Of a stretch of 64,000 nucleotides of DNA, positions 35,106 to 44,587 are shown piece after piece. The notes under the pieces are model-generated. The model saw only the letters and a program-made list of their open reading frames with translations, did no database searches and was not told where the DNA came from. The stretch lies in the NCBI RefSeq assembly GCF_018221465.1, contig NZ_JAAIKR010000003.1, positions 124,001-188,000 of the forward strand, written 5' to 3'. The position numbers and the translations under genes were made by a program. This DNA is from Shewanella intestini. Lineage in GTDB: Bacteria; Pseudomonadota; Gammaproteobacteria; Enterobacterales; Shewanellaceae. Numbering within the stretch: the stretch's first letter is position 1; each line of letters begins with the position of its first letter.

Positions 35106-36818
35106 TTAGTTGTGGTTGTTTTTTAAGAATGACACGATTTCTGCAAATGGCACTTCTTGTTTTTCACCGCTACGACGGTTTTTGTATTCAAAAACGCCAG
35201 CATCAATATTGCGATCGCCAATGACAACCACATGCGGTAAACCAATCAGTTCCATGTCATTAAACATTACGCCCGCGCGCTCTTTACGGTCGTCGAATAA
35301 GACTTCAAAGCCCGCTTCAACGAGGTCTGAATAAAGCTGCTCAGCCATTTCTTTCACGCGATGGGACTTGTGCATGTTCATTGGTAAAATACCAACCGTG
35401 AATGGGGCTAATTTTTCAGGCAGCATCATACCGCGATCGTCATGATTTTGCTCAATTGCAGCAGCCACAATACGGCTAACACCAATACCATAACAACCCA
35501 TGTGCATTTCTTTGGCTTTGCCGTTTTCATCAAGTACGGTTGCGCCCATGACTTTTGAATAGTTAGTGCCAAGCTGGAAGATATGGCCCACTTCAATACC
35601 ACGAGCAAAAGCGTAAGTGCCTTTACCGTCTGGAGTGGCTTCACCTTCAATCACATTACGTAGGTCCATGCTTTGTGCCATTGGCAAGTCACGTTCCCAG
35701 TTAATGCCAAAGAGGTGTTTACCTTCTTGGTTTGCGCCTGCGGCAAAGTCGCTCATTACTGCTACGTCATTATCAATAATGATTGGCATAGCAAGCTCAA
35801 CCGGGCCAATTGAGCCAGGGCCTGCACCGACAGCGTCGCTAATTTCACCGTCGGTAGCAAATTCAAGCGGCGCTGCCACTAATTCATGCTTGTCGGCTTT
35901 CAATTCATTCAATTCATGGTCACCACGAACAACTAATGCCACTAAAGGTGCTTTTTCAGTTGCGCCGCGAACAATTAATGTTTTCACGGTTTTGGTGATG
36001 TCTAAATCAAACTGTTCAACTAATTCAGCAATGGTTTTAGCGTTAGGCGTATCAACTAAGCTCATCTGTTGTGACGCTGGTGCTAATGTTGTTGTTGGTT
36101 GTGGTGATTGCGCTTTTTCAATGTTAGCGGCATAGTCGCTAGCCGTTGAGTAAGCAATTAAGTCTTCACCGCTGTTAGCAAGCACATGGAATTCATGTGA
36201 CGCGCTGCCACCAATTGAGCCTGTGTCTGCAATAACAGGGCGGAAAGCTAAGCCCATGCGGCTAAATATGTTGCTATAAGCGTGGTGCATTTTGGTGTAG
36301 GTTTCATCCATACACTCTTGGCTTAAATGGAAAGAGTATGCATCTTTCATTAAGAATTCGCGTGAACGCATCACCCCAAAACGTGGACGAACTTCATCAC
36401 GAAATTTGGTTTGTACTTGATATAAGCTCAAAGGTAATTGCTTGTACGAACTAATTTCTTTACGCATTAAGTCTGTGATCACTTCTTCGTGGGTTGGACC
36501 CAGAACAAAATCGCGGTTATGACGGTCTTCAAAGCGTAATAATTCAGGGCCAAATTTGTCCCAACGGCCTGATTCAGTCCAAAGATCAGCTGGCTGTACA
36601 AGTGGCATTAAGATTTCAATTGCACCCGCTTTGTTCATTTCTTCGCGAACAATGGCTTCAACTTTACGCAATACGCGTAATCCATTGGGTAACCATGAGT
36701 AAAGACCTGAAGCATTACGGCGGATAAAGCCGGCACGTAACATTAATTGATGACTAACGACTTCTGCATTGGCAGGCGTTTCTTTTTGGGTTGAAAGCAG
36801 GTAGTTGCTTACGCGCAT
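35106..36818 (-). CDS. proS: Prolyl-tRNA synthetase
   Basis: 570 aa, the usual size of the bacterial-type class II ProRS. Motif 1 '[35 protein letters not shown]', motif 2 '[25 protein letters not shown]' and motif 3 '[14 protein letters not shown]' are visible. The INS editing domain, which deacylates Ala-tRNAPro, lies between motifs 2 and 3 (about 225-405). The C-terminal anticodon-binding domain follows. Starts at ATG 36818. Confidence 0.98.
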   Translation of the reverse strand: MRVSNYLLSTQKETPANAEVVSHQLMLRAGFIRRNASGLYSWLPNGLRVLRKVEAIVREEMNKAGAIEILMPLVQPADLWTESGRWDKFGPELLRFEDRHNRDFVLGPTHEEVITDLMRKEISSYKQLPLSLYQVQTKFRDEVRPRFGVMRSREFLMKDAYSFHLSQECMDETYTKMHHAYSNIFSRMGLAFRPVIADTGSIGGSASHEFHVLANSGEDLIAYSTASDYAANIEKAQSPQPTTTLAPASQQMSLVDTPNAKTIAELVEQFDLDITKTVKTLIVRGATEKAPLVALVVRGDHELNELKADKHELVAAPLEFATDGEISDAVGAGPGSIGPVELAMPIIIDNDVAVMSDFAAGANQEGKHLFGINWERDLPMAQSMDLRNVIEGEATPDGKGTYAFARGIEVGHIFQLGTNYSKVMGATVLDENGKAKEMHMGCYGIGVSRIVAAAIEQNHDDRGMMLPEKLAPFTVGILPMNMHKSHRVKEMAEQLYSDLVEAGFEVLFDDRKERAGVMFNDMELIGLPHVVVIGDRNIDAGVFEYKNRRSGEKQEVPFAEIVSFLKNNHN

Positions 36819-36956
36819 TTAGAATGTCCACTTGTATAACGATTAATGAGCGACATTTTAGCATTTGAACGGTTTATGTCACCCGATATTTATGCCTAAA
36901 GCGTTGCTATTAGCAACAGTTGTTAGCGTAATTTACCATGTAAAAGTATTTGCTGA

Positions 36957-37565
36957 TTATTTGTTTCGCCGGTCACCAATAATTGTTGCAGGGTTTCCGC
37001 CCATAATGGCAAAGGCAGGAACGTCTTTGGTGACAATACAGCCCATGCCAATCACCGCTTGGTCACCAATGCTTACACCATCGACTAAACCTGCTTGTGC
37101 GCCAATCCAGACATCTTCACCAATATGGATCCCTTTTGACGTCACCGGTTGTTGATAAATGGCTTGTGCTTGGCTCATGCCGTGGTTAAAAGCATAAATT
37201 GTGACATTATTTGCAATACGGGTTTTGTTACCAATGTGAATACCTGCCTTGCCGCCATCTAGGCTACAACCGTGATTAATGGCAACTTCATTGCCTAGCG
37301 TTACAGGGCCATGAATAAAACAATCTGCAGCAATCATGCATTGGTTGCCCATTTTTACGTCGCGCCCGGGCTCAGCAAAAATAGAGGCTTCAGGGGCGAT
37401 AAAACATTGCTCACCGATACTGACCGTTTCTACGGCCATTAAATGCGCTTGTATTTCATCTTGCCAAGGTTTCGCCCATACGAGGTGTTTGGGTTTTAAC
37501 GAAAAATACAGCCAAGGCATCCAAGATAAACGTTTTTTGTGTTGAGTTTGGTAATCAATGCTCAT
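36957..37565 (-). CDS. Left-handed beta-helix (hexapeptide) acyltransferase
   Basis: 202 aa. Multiple hexapeptide turns ('IGEQCFIAPEASIFAEPGRDVKMGNQCMIAADCFIHG', 'IHIGNKTRIANNVTIYAFNHG', 'IHIGEDVWIGAQAGLVDGVSIGDQAVIGMGCIV') and the terminal 'IMGGNPATIIGDR' place it with the CysE/NodL/WcaF acetyltransferases. H in 'AFNHGM' fits the catalytic His. Acceptor unknown. It lies 8 bp downstream of trmO, so is probably cotranscribed. Confidence 0.85.
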   Translation of the reverse strand: MSIDYQTQHKKRLSWMPWLYFSLKPKHLVWAKPWQDEIQAHLMAVETVSIGEQCFIAPEASIFAEPGRDVKMGNQCMIAADCFIHGPVTLGNEVAINHGCSLDGGKAGIHIGNKTRIANNVTIYAFNHGMSQAQAIYQQPVTSKGIHIGEDVWIGAQAGLVDGVSIGDQAVIGMGCIVTKDVPAFAIMGGNPATIIGDRRNK

Positions 37566-37573
37566 GTTTATCC

Positions 37574-38305
37574 TTAAACTACCGTGGTAGGAACAATTTC
37601 AGTCACGAAAATGGTGTCATTATCGACATGCCAAAAGATATCACGGTCATAGAGCGCGACTTGGTAGCGTTTAGGATCGGCTTTGGCTTTTTTATATGCT
37701 GGGCGGGGGTCTTGAGCTAAAACCCCCTCAATGAGTTGTTCAAAGCCTGCTCTTTGCGGGTGATGTTGTTCATATTGGCTGATTTGAGCCAATGCCAATT
37801 CAGTAAAACTAACCGGCTTTAATATTGGGGCATCTTGTGCCATGCCACCTTGGGCGCTGTTAATGGCATCTGAAAAAGGAATATACGGTTTAATATCGAT
37901 AATAGGGGTGTTATCGACTAAATCCATGCCCGATATTTCAAGCATTACTTTGCCATTTTTATAGATCACTTGGTGTAATTTCACCACCGACTGACCTAAA
38001 CCGTTAGGGCGAAAGGTGGCACGAGTCGCAAAGACGCCTAATTTTTCATTACCACCTAACCGAGGCGGGCGTACGGTGGTTTTCCAGCCTTGGGCTAAAT
38101 TCTCATGAAAACAAAATACCAACCATAAATGTGAATACTGTTCAATGCCACGTACGGTATCAAGATGATTAAATTGGCCAATAAGTTCGACAAAGCCTCT
38201 GGCGTCAACCAAACCAGGCTGGCGTGGAATACCAAACTTTTGTTTATAAGGGGTATGGCAAACGGCAACGGCTTCAATTTGAGTGCTAAATAAATCTTGA
38301 GTCAT
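37574..38305 (-). CDS. trmO: tRNA (N6-threonylcarbamoyladenosine37-N6)-methyltransferase TrmO
   Basis: 243 aa. The TsaA/TrmO N-terminal barrel ('IEAVAVCHTPYKQKFGIPRQPGLV', 'EQYSHLWLVFCFHEN', 'GVFATRATFRPNGLGQSVVKL', 'GMDLVDNTPIIDIKPYIPFSD') binds S-adenosylmethionine, and the C-terminal domain contains 'DPRPAYKKAK'. It methylates t6A37 of tRNA-Thr. It heads a two-gene unit with the acyltransferase. Confidence 0.94.
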   Translation of the reverse strand: MTQDLFSTQIEAVAVCHTPYKQKFGIPRQPGLVDARGFVELIGQFNHLDTVRGIEQYSHLWLVFCFHENLAQGWKTTVRPPRLGGNEKLGVFATRATFRPNGLGQSVVKLHQVIYKNGKVMLEISGMDLVDNTPIIDIKPYIPFSDAINSAQGGMAQDAPILKPVSFTELALAQISQYEQHHPQRAGFEQLIEGVLAQDPRPAYKKAKADPKRYQVALYDRDIFWHVDNDTIFVTEIVPTTVV

Positions 38306-38542
38306 AGTTAATTTACAAACAGTTAAATTATAAAAGTTAAATCACATAAACGTGGCGCTATTAAAACAACGTGATTCAATAGCATTGAAGACATAAGGGA
38401 GTGATTAGAATATTGACACTTGTTGTCGGTTAGGGCTATTGGCGTTTCCCCATTGGTGACGCCTTAGCGCGATTATCTTTATGGATCAATTGAGCAATGA
38501 TAACACCAAGGCGAAAGCTGTCATGTCTTTATTGATAAGTCA

Positions 38543-38938
38543 TTAAGGTTGTACGGGTAATTGAATGGCTTTACCAACGCACATGGCTTGGGTATGACAA
38601 GTATTATCAGGTTCTTCAATAAGATGGCAGTTTTGAACAATCATCCCGTTAGCACCTAAATCAGCGGCTTTACGTCTGGCTTGGGTTCTCGCTTGTCTTT
38701 TTGTGGCGGGAACCTCGTTTTCGGTGTGTTGGCAAGATAAGCCTTCAACTAATCCAAGTATTTTATATTGCCCTTTTGGTAACTGACCATCAGTAAATAA
38801 AGTGACGTCGCCGGGTTTAAAGTATTCATTAATGGCATCACCGTCTAAATTACTCTTAAAGGCATAATCGCCAGCACAAGCACTTAACAATAATGTTGAC
38901 GCTAAAGCAAGCAGCAATGTTTTACGGGTTGTATTCAT
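38543..38938 (-). CDS. rcsF: RcsF-like outer membrane stress lipoprotein
   Basis: 131 aa from ATG 38938. Lipobox 'LLLSAC' near residue 21. The mature domain has four spaced Cys (in 'GLSCQHTENEVPATKRQARTQARRKAADLGANGMIVQNCHL....NTCHTQAMCVGKAI'), the disulfide pattern of RcsF, and the 'LGANGM' helix. In enterics RcsF signals envelope damage to the Rcs phosphorelay; whether that phosphorelay exists here cannot be seen. Confidence 0.82.
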   Translation of the reverse strand: MNTTRKTLLLALASTLLLSACAGDYAFKSNLDGDAINEYFKPGDVTLFTDGQLPKGQYKILGLVEGLSCQHTENEVPATKRQARTQARRKAADLGANGMIVQNCHLIEEPDNTCHTQAMCVGKAIQLPVQP

Positions 38939-39266
38939 GTTTGTACCAGTTAAGAACAAGATACATTAAGTTTACCTTGTAACTATTAACAGTCAAAGAA
39001 AGCCGACAATTAATTCAAAATTGATAATCTTTATTGCAAGTGTTATCACTGTGTGTAACTTAACAAGAACAAATCAACCGACAAGTAAAATAGACAACAG
39101 GAGTGTTGTTGCTTTAATCGCCATTAATATAACCCCAAAAATTATCTGGTGAAGTCGAAAAAAAAGGTTTATTTAATGCAGCTACCCATTTAGGGATAAC
39201 GCACTAAATAAACCATTTAATGTTTATCAGGTTGATTTGAGCTTAGTGGCTCAAATTAAGACTCAC
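38939..39266. other. Intergenic region between rcsF and hns
   Basis: 328 bp, AT-rich. A hairpin TTGAGC-TTAGTG-GCTCAA (39237-39254) lies just past the hns stop but lacks a T-run. Nothing else is recognised. Confidence 0.5.
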
Positions 39267-39674
39267 TTATTCCATACCAGGAATTAAGAAGGTATCTATT
39301 GATTTACCCGCTTCAACTTCAGTTTTAAATACAGTAGGCATACGGCCTTGGCCAGTCCAAGTAATCAACTCGCCGTCTACAGTGATTTGGTATTTAGGTG
39401 GGCGTGGTGCGCGTTTTTTAGGTGCTGCTTTGGCAGTAGTAATATCGCCTAGGTCTTCAATTGACAGACCGTTTTGCTCAATTTGAGCCAAGATGTTCGC
39501 GATACGTTCATTACGTTCTGCATTGGCTGCAGCTTCTGCTTGCTCTTCAACTTCGCGGTCGTCAATAACTTTATTTAGTTTTGCCGCGACATCTTTCAAC
39601 TCTTCTAAAGATAATTCTTTTACTGCAGCTTTAAAACGACGGCCGTGGGTTAGCACGTTAATGAATTCGTTCAT
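39267..39674 (-). CDS. hns: H-NS family nucleoid protein
   Basis: 135 aa. An N-terminal oligomerisation coiled coil ('LSLEELKDVAAKLNKVIDDREVEEQAEAAANAERNERIANILAQIEQNGLSIEDL', 15-75), a basic linker 'KAAPKKRAPRPPKY', and the C-terminal DNA-binding domain with 'ELITWTGQGRMPTVFK', where QGR is the AT-hook-like minor groove loop. It silences AT-rich DNA and organises the chromosome. It starts at ATG 39674. Confidence 0.95.
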   Translation of the reverse strand: MNEFINVLTHGRRFKAAVKELSLEELKDVAAKLNKVIDDREVEEQAEAAANAERNERIANILAQIEQNGLSIEDLGDITTAKAAPKKRAPRPPKYQITVDGELITWTGQGRMPTVFKTEVEAGKSIDTFLIPGME

Positions 39675-40108
39675 TGATAAGTTTCCTGATAATTGGTGTT
39701 ATTTAATCAAAGTAATTTAAGTTTTTATATTATTAATAATAAAACGGTTGCCTGAAAATAATATGAAAATAATCAATCAGCACAAGCATAATAACATTAA
39801 TGAGAAATTAGGCCTCAAAATTGTACATTAACTTTGGGGTTCAATTTCTATTTTGCATAATAATAGAAACAAAAAAACTCACTGGCAAATATAAAAACAA
39901 AAATAAATGTAATTTATCGTTAATGAAGAATGTTCGTGAAGCTCATCAGCATTGTCAAAATAGATTGCCAATAAAATAGCTGATAAAAACTAAACAGGTG
40001 TTTGAGTTGCATTGACGTTAACGTTAACAGTAAGTAAAGTTGGCTTATCTTGCATTGGTTGTAACCAATGTGTCGTCCACATACATGATGGTGTAGGAAG
40101 GAAACCCT
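39675..40108. other. hns-etfB divergent region
   Basis: 434 bp, very AT-rich (long A/T tracts 39720-39960). It holds two palindromes close to etfB, listed separately. No RNA gene was recognised. Confidence 0.6.
39992..40028 (+). promoter_or_regulatory. Two operator-like palindromes upstream of etfBA, one LiuR-like
   Basis: AAACAGGTGTTT (39992-40003) is a near-perfect palindrome, and TTGACGTTAACGTTAAC (40012-40028) contains the perfect palindrome GTTAAC within a wider inverted repeat. The second resembles sites described for LiuR, the MerR-type regulator of branched-chain amino acid degradation, whose known regulons include etfBA. The first could be a fatty-acid regulator site (PsrA-like), a weaker idea. 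Confidence 0.5.
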
Positions 40109-40858
40109 ATGAAAGTATTGGTGCCAGTAAAGCGCGTAGTCGATGCCAATGTGAAGGTCAGGGTAAAAGCTGATAACACAAACGTTGATACCACTAATTT
40201 AAAAATGGCCTTAAACCCATTTTGTGAAATAGCAGTAGAAGAAGCCGTTCGCTTAAAAGAAGCTGGGATTGCGACAGAAATTGTGGTTGTCAGTGTCGGC
40301 ACGAAAGCTGTACATGAGCAATTACGTACAGCCATGGCATTAGGCGCAGACAGAGCGATTCATATTGATAGTGATGATGAATTAGTGCCTCTTTCAATTG
40401 CTAAAATTTTGCATGCAGTGCAACTAAAAGAACAAGCCGATATTGTGTTGCTAGGTAAGCAATCTATTGACGGTGATAACAACCAAACAGGGCAAATGTT
40501 AGCGGCGTTGGCTGATTTACCACAAGCAACCTTTGCTTCTCAATTGAACGTTGACGGCACTAATCTTACCGTCACACGTGAAATTGACGGTGGGTTGCAA
40601 ACACTTACCATGCCACTACCTGCAATTGTCACTGCAGATTTACGTTTAAATGAACCACGTTATGCATCATTACCTAATATTATGAAAGCAAAGCGTAAAC
40701 CACTTGAGTCAATTTCACTGGCTGATTTAGGGGTGACATTAAAGTCGCACCAACAAATTGTGAAGGTAACCGCGCCACAAGAACGTCAAGCTGGGATCAT
40801 GGTTGCTTCAGTAGAAGAATTAGTCGAAAAATTAAAGAACGAAGCGAAGGTGATTTAA
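40109..40858 (+). CDS. etfB: Electron transfer flavoprotein subunit beta
   Basis: 249 aa. Starts '[20 protein letters not shown]'. Diagnostic segments are '[18 protein letters not shown]', '[10 protein letters not shown]', '[22 protein letters not shown]' and the recognition-loop region '[22 protein letters not shown]'. The beta subunit binds AMP and docks acyl-CoA dehydrogenases. RBS AGGAAG precedes. It is followed after 1 bp by etfA. Confidence 0.97.
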   Translation: MKVLVPVKRVVDANVKVRVKADNTNVDTTNLKMALNPFCEIAVEEAVRLKEAGIATEIVVVSVGTKAVHEQLRTAMALGADRAIHIDSDDELVPLSIAKILHAVQLKEQADIVLLGKQSIDGDNNQTGQMLAALADLPQATFASQLNVDGTNLTVTREIDGGLQTLTMPLPAIVTADLRLNEPRYASLPNIMKAKRKPLESISLADLGVTLKSHQQIVKVTAPQERQAGIMVASVEELVEKLKNEAKVI

Positions 40859-40859
40859 T

Positions 40860-41783
40860 ATGACCATTTTAGTTTTAGCTGAACATGATAACCAACAACT
40901 AAAAGCAGATACGGCTAAAATCGTTAATGCTGCCGTGGCGATTGGGGGAGATATTCATGTGTTTGTTGTCGGTGAGAACTGCGCTGCGGTTGCCGATCAA
41001 GCCAAACAACTTGCTGGTGTTAAAAAAGTACGCGTAGCTGATGCCAGTGTTTATGGCGCTCAACTTGCAGAAAATGTCGCTAAGTTAATTACTGATATTA
41101 GCGCCGATTACTCGCATATTCTTGCTGCGGCATCTAGCGTGGGTAAGTCTGCACTTCCCCGTGTGGCTGCTTTGGCTGATGTCGCACAAATTTCAGAAGT
41201 GGTTGCAGTGGTCGATGCCGATACGTTTACACACCCAATTTATGCGGGTAACGCGTTAGAAACGGTAAAAAGTTTAGATGCCATTAAAGTGCTGACTGTT
41301 CGTCCTAGCGCTTTTGATGCGGTGTCTAATGACGGTAATGCAGAAGTTGAAAGCCTAACGCAAGTATTTGAAGCTCGAACTACGTTTGTGTCACAAACAC
41401 TCACTGAGTCAGCGCGTCCTGAACTGGGTAATGCTGGCATTATTGTTTCTGGTGGTCGTGGCATGGGAAGTGGTGAAAACTTTGTCATGCTTGAGCAACT
41501 GGCTGATAAACTTGGCGCAGCTGTAGGGGCGTCTCGCGCCGCCGTTGACGCAGGTTTTGTCCCTAATGATTTACAAGTAGGCCAAACCGGTAAGATTGTT
41601 GCACCTGATTTGTACCTTGCTGTAGGTATCTCTGGAGCCATTCAACATCTTGCTGGCATGAAGGATTCAAAGGTGATTGTCGCAATCAATAAAGATCCTG
41701 AAGCGCCTATTTTTCAAGTGGCAGACTACGGATTAGAAGCGGATTTATTTGAAGCCATCCCAAGCCTTAATAGCTTGATTTAA
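40860..41783 (+). CDS. etfA: Electron transfer flavoprotein subunit alpha
   Basis: 307 aa. C-terminal FAD domain with '[13 protein letters not shown]', '[66 protein letters not shown]'. With EtfB it accepts electrons from dehydrogenases such as the isovaleryl-CoA dehydrogenase at the right end of this window and passes them to ETF-ubiquinone oxidoreductase. Confidence 0.97.
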   Translation: MTILVLAEHDNQQLKADTAKIVNAAVAIGGDIHVFVVGENCAAVADQAKQLAGVKKVRVADASVYGAQLAENVAKLITDISADYSHILAAASSVGKSALPRVAALADVAQISEVVAVVDADTFTHPIYAGNALETVKSLDAIKVLTVRPSAFDAVSNDGNAEVESLTQVFEARTTFVSQTLTESARPELGNAGIIVSGGRGMGSGENFVMLEQLADKLGAAVGASRAAVDAGFVPNDLQVGQTGKIVAPDLYLAVGISGAIQHLAGMKDSKVIVAINKDPEAPIFQVADYGLEADLFEAIPSLNSLI

Positions 41784-41874
41784 ACAGTGATCTAACTCAC
41801 AATAAGTGGCCTTGGGGTAGCATTGCTAAAGCCACTTATGTTTTTATGTACTCACGTTTGCCTGCAAACGTCTT

Positions 41875-42018
41875 TTAGTAGAGGTGCATTAAATATCAGT
41901 AGTGGTGGTTAGGGTGATGCCTGTGATCTGTCACGAAAGGATTTAGTGCCGAAGTCGTGTGTTTTATCTAAAACCACTGCTGGTGTTGTTACCGAATAGG
42001 GACTGCACTGTCATAGTA
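41875..42018 (+). ncRNA. Lysine riboswitch (L box)
   Basis: Conserved lysine-aptamer blocks appear in order: GAGGTGC (41881), AGTA (41899), AGGGTGATGC (41911), AAAGG (41936), GTGCCGAAG (41946), GCTGG (41979) and GGGACTGC (41999). A short T-run (42018-42025) and a hairpin TTTTGTC-GGGAT-GACAAAA (42022-42040) follow, then TACTATG (42049), which can pair with CATAGTA (42012) as an alternative stem. It lies 120 bp before the NhaC-family gene. Lysine is expected to turn the gene off. Confidence 0.88.
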
Positions 42019-42139
42019 TTTTTTTGTCGGGATGACAAAATTAACTTTACTATGGAGCGCTACTGATAGGACAGGTAGTAACTCACCGTTATTTACCAGT
42101 TCAGTCGCCTCCATTCGTATTTACACGAAGAAAATAATA

Positions 42140-43714
42140 ATGAATATAATAAGTTATTCTGACTCGGCATTATCTTTATTGCCGCCAGTCGTGGCGATTG
42201 TTTTAGCAATAGTAACCCGTAAAGTCCTATTATCATTAGGCTTAGGGATTGTTGTTGGCGCATTGCTTTTAAACGACTACTCCCTGACGCATTCCGCTCA
42301 ATTTATTACTCATACCGCCACGGCGTTGGTTTGGGATGATGGTGCTTTAAATGCATGGAATTTATATTTGCTTGGGTTCTTAGTGATCCTCGGCATGATA
42401 ACCGCATTAATTACCGTCAGCGGGAGCTCGCGGGCTTTTGCCGAATGGGCAAAACAGCATATCCGCAATAAGCGCGACGCGAAACTCATGACCATGTTTT
42501 TAGGTTGTGCGGTATTTATTGATGATTATTTCAATAGCTTAGTTGTAGGGTCTATCGCACGTCCTATTACAGACCGTTATCATATTTCTCGGGCAAAATT
42601 GGCCTACTTACTCGACTCTACCGCAGCTCCTGTGTGTGTTATATCGCCCATTTCAAGTTGGGGAGCTTATATTATTGCCTTAGTCGGCGGCATATTAACG
42701 GCACATGGTTTTGCTGATACGGGCCATTTGAGTATCTTTATTCAAATGATCCCAATGAACTTTTATGCCATTTTTGCCTTGTTATTATTGTTGTGTGTGG
42801 CTATGTTCACCCTTGATGTTGGCCCAATGCGCCAGCATGAGTTAAACGCTCAAAAAGGGGAGCTATTTGACGAATCAAAAGGCTTACCGCCTGGGGCAAC
42901 TGCCGATTTACCAGAAGTCGATAACGGTAAAATTGCGGGCTTATTTGTGCCTATTTTGGCGCTAATTGTGTTCACGGTTTACTTTATGGTAGCAAGTGGC
43001 GCAGATGCCTTAGCAGCGGATAATCTGCCGTTTTCAGTGTTAGGTGCCTTTGAGAAAACAGATGTTGCTTCATCGTTGTTCTTTGGCGCAATCGTTGGCC
43101 TTGCAGTGACTTTGGTATTGACCATTATTCAAAAAGTACAATGGGATCTCATTGGTCAAGGCTTGTGGGTGGGTGCTAAATCAATGCTACCTGCCATTTA
43201 TATTCTGTTATTTGCATGGTCAATTGCTGGCGTGATTGGACAACTTGAAACCGGTAAATATATGGCAAGCCTTGCAACGGGTAATATTCCATTTGCATTA
43301 CTGCCAGCGGTACTGTTTTTATTAGCAGGTATTACCGCATTTTCTACCGGAACGAGCTGGGGTACATTCGGTATTATGTTACCAATAGCAGCCGATATGG
43401 CGATGGGCAGTGATACTGTCATGATGTTACCGATGTTGTCAGCGGTATTAGCTGGGGCAGTATTTGGCGACCATTGTTCACCAATTTCAGACACCACTAT
43501 TTTGTCGTCAACCGGGGCAAGTTGTCATCATTTAGATCATGTAATGACTCAATTACCTTATACGTTAATTGTGGCGTTAATCAGTTTGGTCGGCTATATC
43601 GTCCTTGGCTTTACTGAGTCAGTGACCATGGGGCTAATCGCAGCGTCAGTTGTGTTTGTGATGAGTGTACTGGTGTTAAAAGTACGCACGAATCGTCACT
43701 TGAGTGCGCAGTAA
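42140..43714 (+). CDS. NhaC-family transporter under lysine riboswitch (candidate lysine transporter)
   Basis: 524 aa from ATG 42140, where the hydrophobic protein begins ('MNIISYSDSALSLLPPVVAIVLAIVTRKVLLSLGLGI'); the upstream in-frame extension covers the riboswitch platform and is not real. About 11-12 membrane helices. Family motifs: 'FLGCAVFIDDYFNSLVVG', 'DSTAAPVCVISPISSWGAYI', 'FSTGTSWGTFGIMLPIA', 'GAVFGDHCSPISDTTILSSTGASCHHLDHV'. Sequence alone says Na+/H+ antiporter, but control by a lysine riboswitch points to lysine uptake or exchange, as predicted for this subfamily by comparative genomics. Confidence 0.88.
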   Translation: MNIISYSDSALSLLPPVVAIVLAIVTRKVLLSLGLGIVVGALLLNDYSLTHSAQFITHTATALVWDDGALNAWNLYLLGFLVILGMITALITVSGSSRAFAEWAKQHIRNKRDAKLMTMFLGCAVFIDDYFNSLVVGSIARPITDRYHISRAKLAYLLDSTAAPVCVISPISSWGAYIIALVGGILTAHGFADTGHLSIFIQMIPMNFYAIFALLLLLCVAMFTLDVGPMRQHELNAQKGELFDESKGLPPGATADLPEVDNGKIAGLFVPILALIVFTVYFMVASGADALAADNLPFSVLGAFEKTDVASSLFFGAIVGLAVTLVLTIIQKVQWDLIGQGLWVGAKSMLPAIYILLFAWSIAGVIGQLETGKYMASLATGNIPFALLPAVLFLLAGITAFSTGTSWGTFGIMLPIAADMAMGSDTVMMLPMLSAVLAGAVFGDHCSPISDTTILSSTGASCHHLDHVMTQLPYTLIVALISLVGYIVLGFTESVTMGLIAASVVFVMSVLVLKVRTNRHLSAQ

Positions 43715-43763
43715 TGCTAATGGTTATTCACTAACAACCGCTAACGATTAGCCATTGATTAAT

Positions 43764-43797
43764 AAAAATACCGCAACCAAGTTTGCGGTATTTTTTT
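43764..43797 (+). terminator. Terminator after NhaC-family gene
   Basis: AATACCGCAA-loop-TTGCGGTATT with an A-tract before and seven T's after; bidirectional in form. Confidence 0.88.
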
Positions 43798-43938
43798 GCT
43801 ACTAATGCCATATAGGGGCCATTAGAGCCATTTTTCAGTGGTTTTTTATCATTTCTTTGCCTGAAAATGATCGGGCGCAATTCGCAACAGGTTTGGCTTT
43901 AGGTATAATCGGCGCAAATAATTAACTGAGTTTGCGTT

Positions 43939-44520
43939 TTGGCACAATTGTATTTCTATTATTCGGCAATGAATGCCGGTAAATCTACCTCTTTATTACA
44001 ATCCTCTTATAACTACCGTGAGCGCGGAATGAACACCTTAGTTATGACAGCATCAATCGATGATCGTTATGGATTAGGTAAAGTGTCATCTCGGATCGGC
44101 ATTCAAACTGACGCTAAAGTATTTAGTTCTGAAGACGATTTAACTCAATTAGTCAGTAAAGCGAAAGCAGAGCAGACACTGCATTGCATTTTAATTGATG
44201 AAAGCCAATTTTTGAGCAAACAGCAAGTTAAGCAGCTCACCTATGTCGTCGATAATTTCAATATTCCCGTGCTGTGTTATGGCCTGCGTACTGACTTTCA
44301 GGGCGAGCTATTCCTTGGAAGCCAATACTTGCTGGCCTGGGCTGATAAATTAGTTGAGTTAAAAACCATTTGTCATTGCGGCCGAAAAGCCAACATGGTG
44401 GTGCGCTTAGATGAAAATGGCAAACCAATGAAAGAAGGTGAGCAAGTTGCCATTGGCGGTAATGAGCGTTACGAGTCAGTTTGCCGGAAACACTTTAGAG
44501 AGTTTTTGTGGGATGCATAA
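43939..44520 (+). CDS. tdk: Thymidine kinase
   Basis: 193 aa. The start is TTG at 43939, which gives the family N-terminus '[20 protein letters not shown]' with the P-loop 'AMNAGKST'. '[10 protein letters not shown]' is the Walker B/lasso region. The C-terminal zinc site comprises '[12 protein letters not shown]' and 'CRKHF'. It phosphorylates thymidine for salvage. The rare TTG start with only a weak GAG upstream implies low expression. Confidence 0.95.
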   Translation: MAQLYFYYSAMNAGKSTSLLQSSYNYRERGMNTLVMTASIDDRYGLGKVSSRIGIQTDAKVFSSEDDLTQLVSKAKAEQTLHCILIDESQFLSKQQVKQLTYVVDNFNIPVLCYGLRTDFQGELFLGSQYLLAWADKLVELKTICHCGRKANMVVRLDENGKPMKEGEQVAIGGNERYESVCRKHFREFLWDA

Positions 44521-44551
44521 GCATCACCAATGACTTATCAATTGGCATAAT

Positions 44552-44584
44552 AAAAAACCACCTTCATTTGAAGGTGGTTTTTTA
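44552..44584. terminator. Bidirectional terminator between tdk and hydrolase
   Basis: AACCACCTTCA-TT-TGAAGGTGGTT with six A's before and seven T's after. Confidence 0.9.
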
Positions 44585-44587
44585 TAT

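Noticed and set aside
39237-39254. Terminator after hns
   Set aside because: The TTGAGC/GCTCAA hairpin is not followed by a T-run on either strand.
42032-42139. N-terminal extension of the NhaC-family protein
   Set aside because: It would translate the riboswitch expression platform; the hydrophobic protein clearly begins at ATG 42140.
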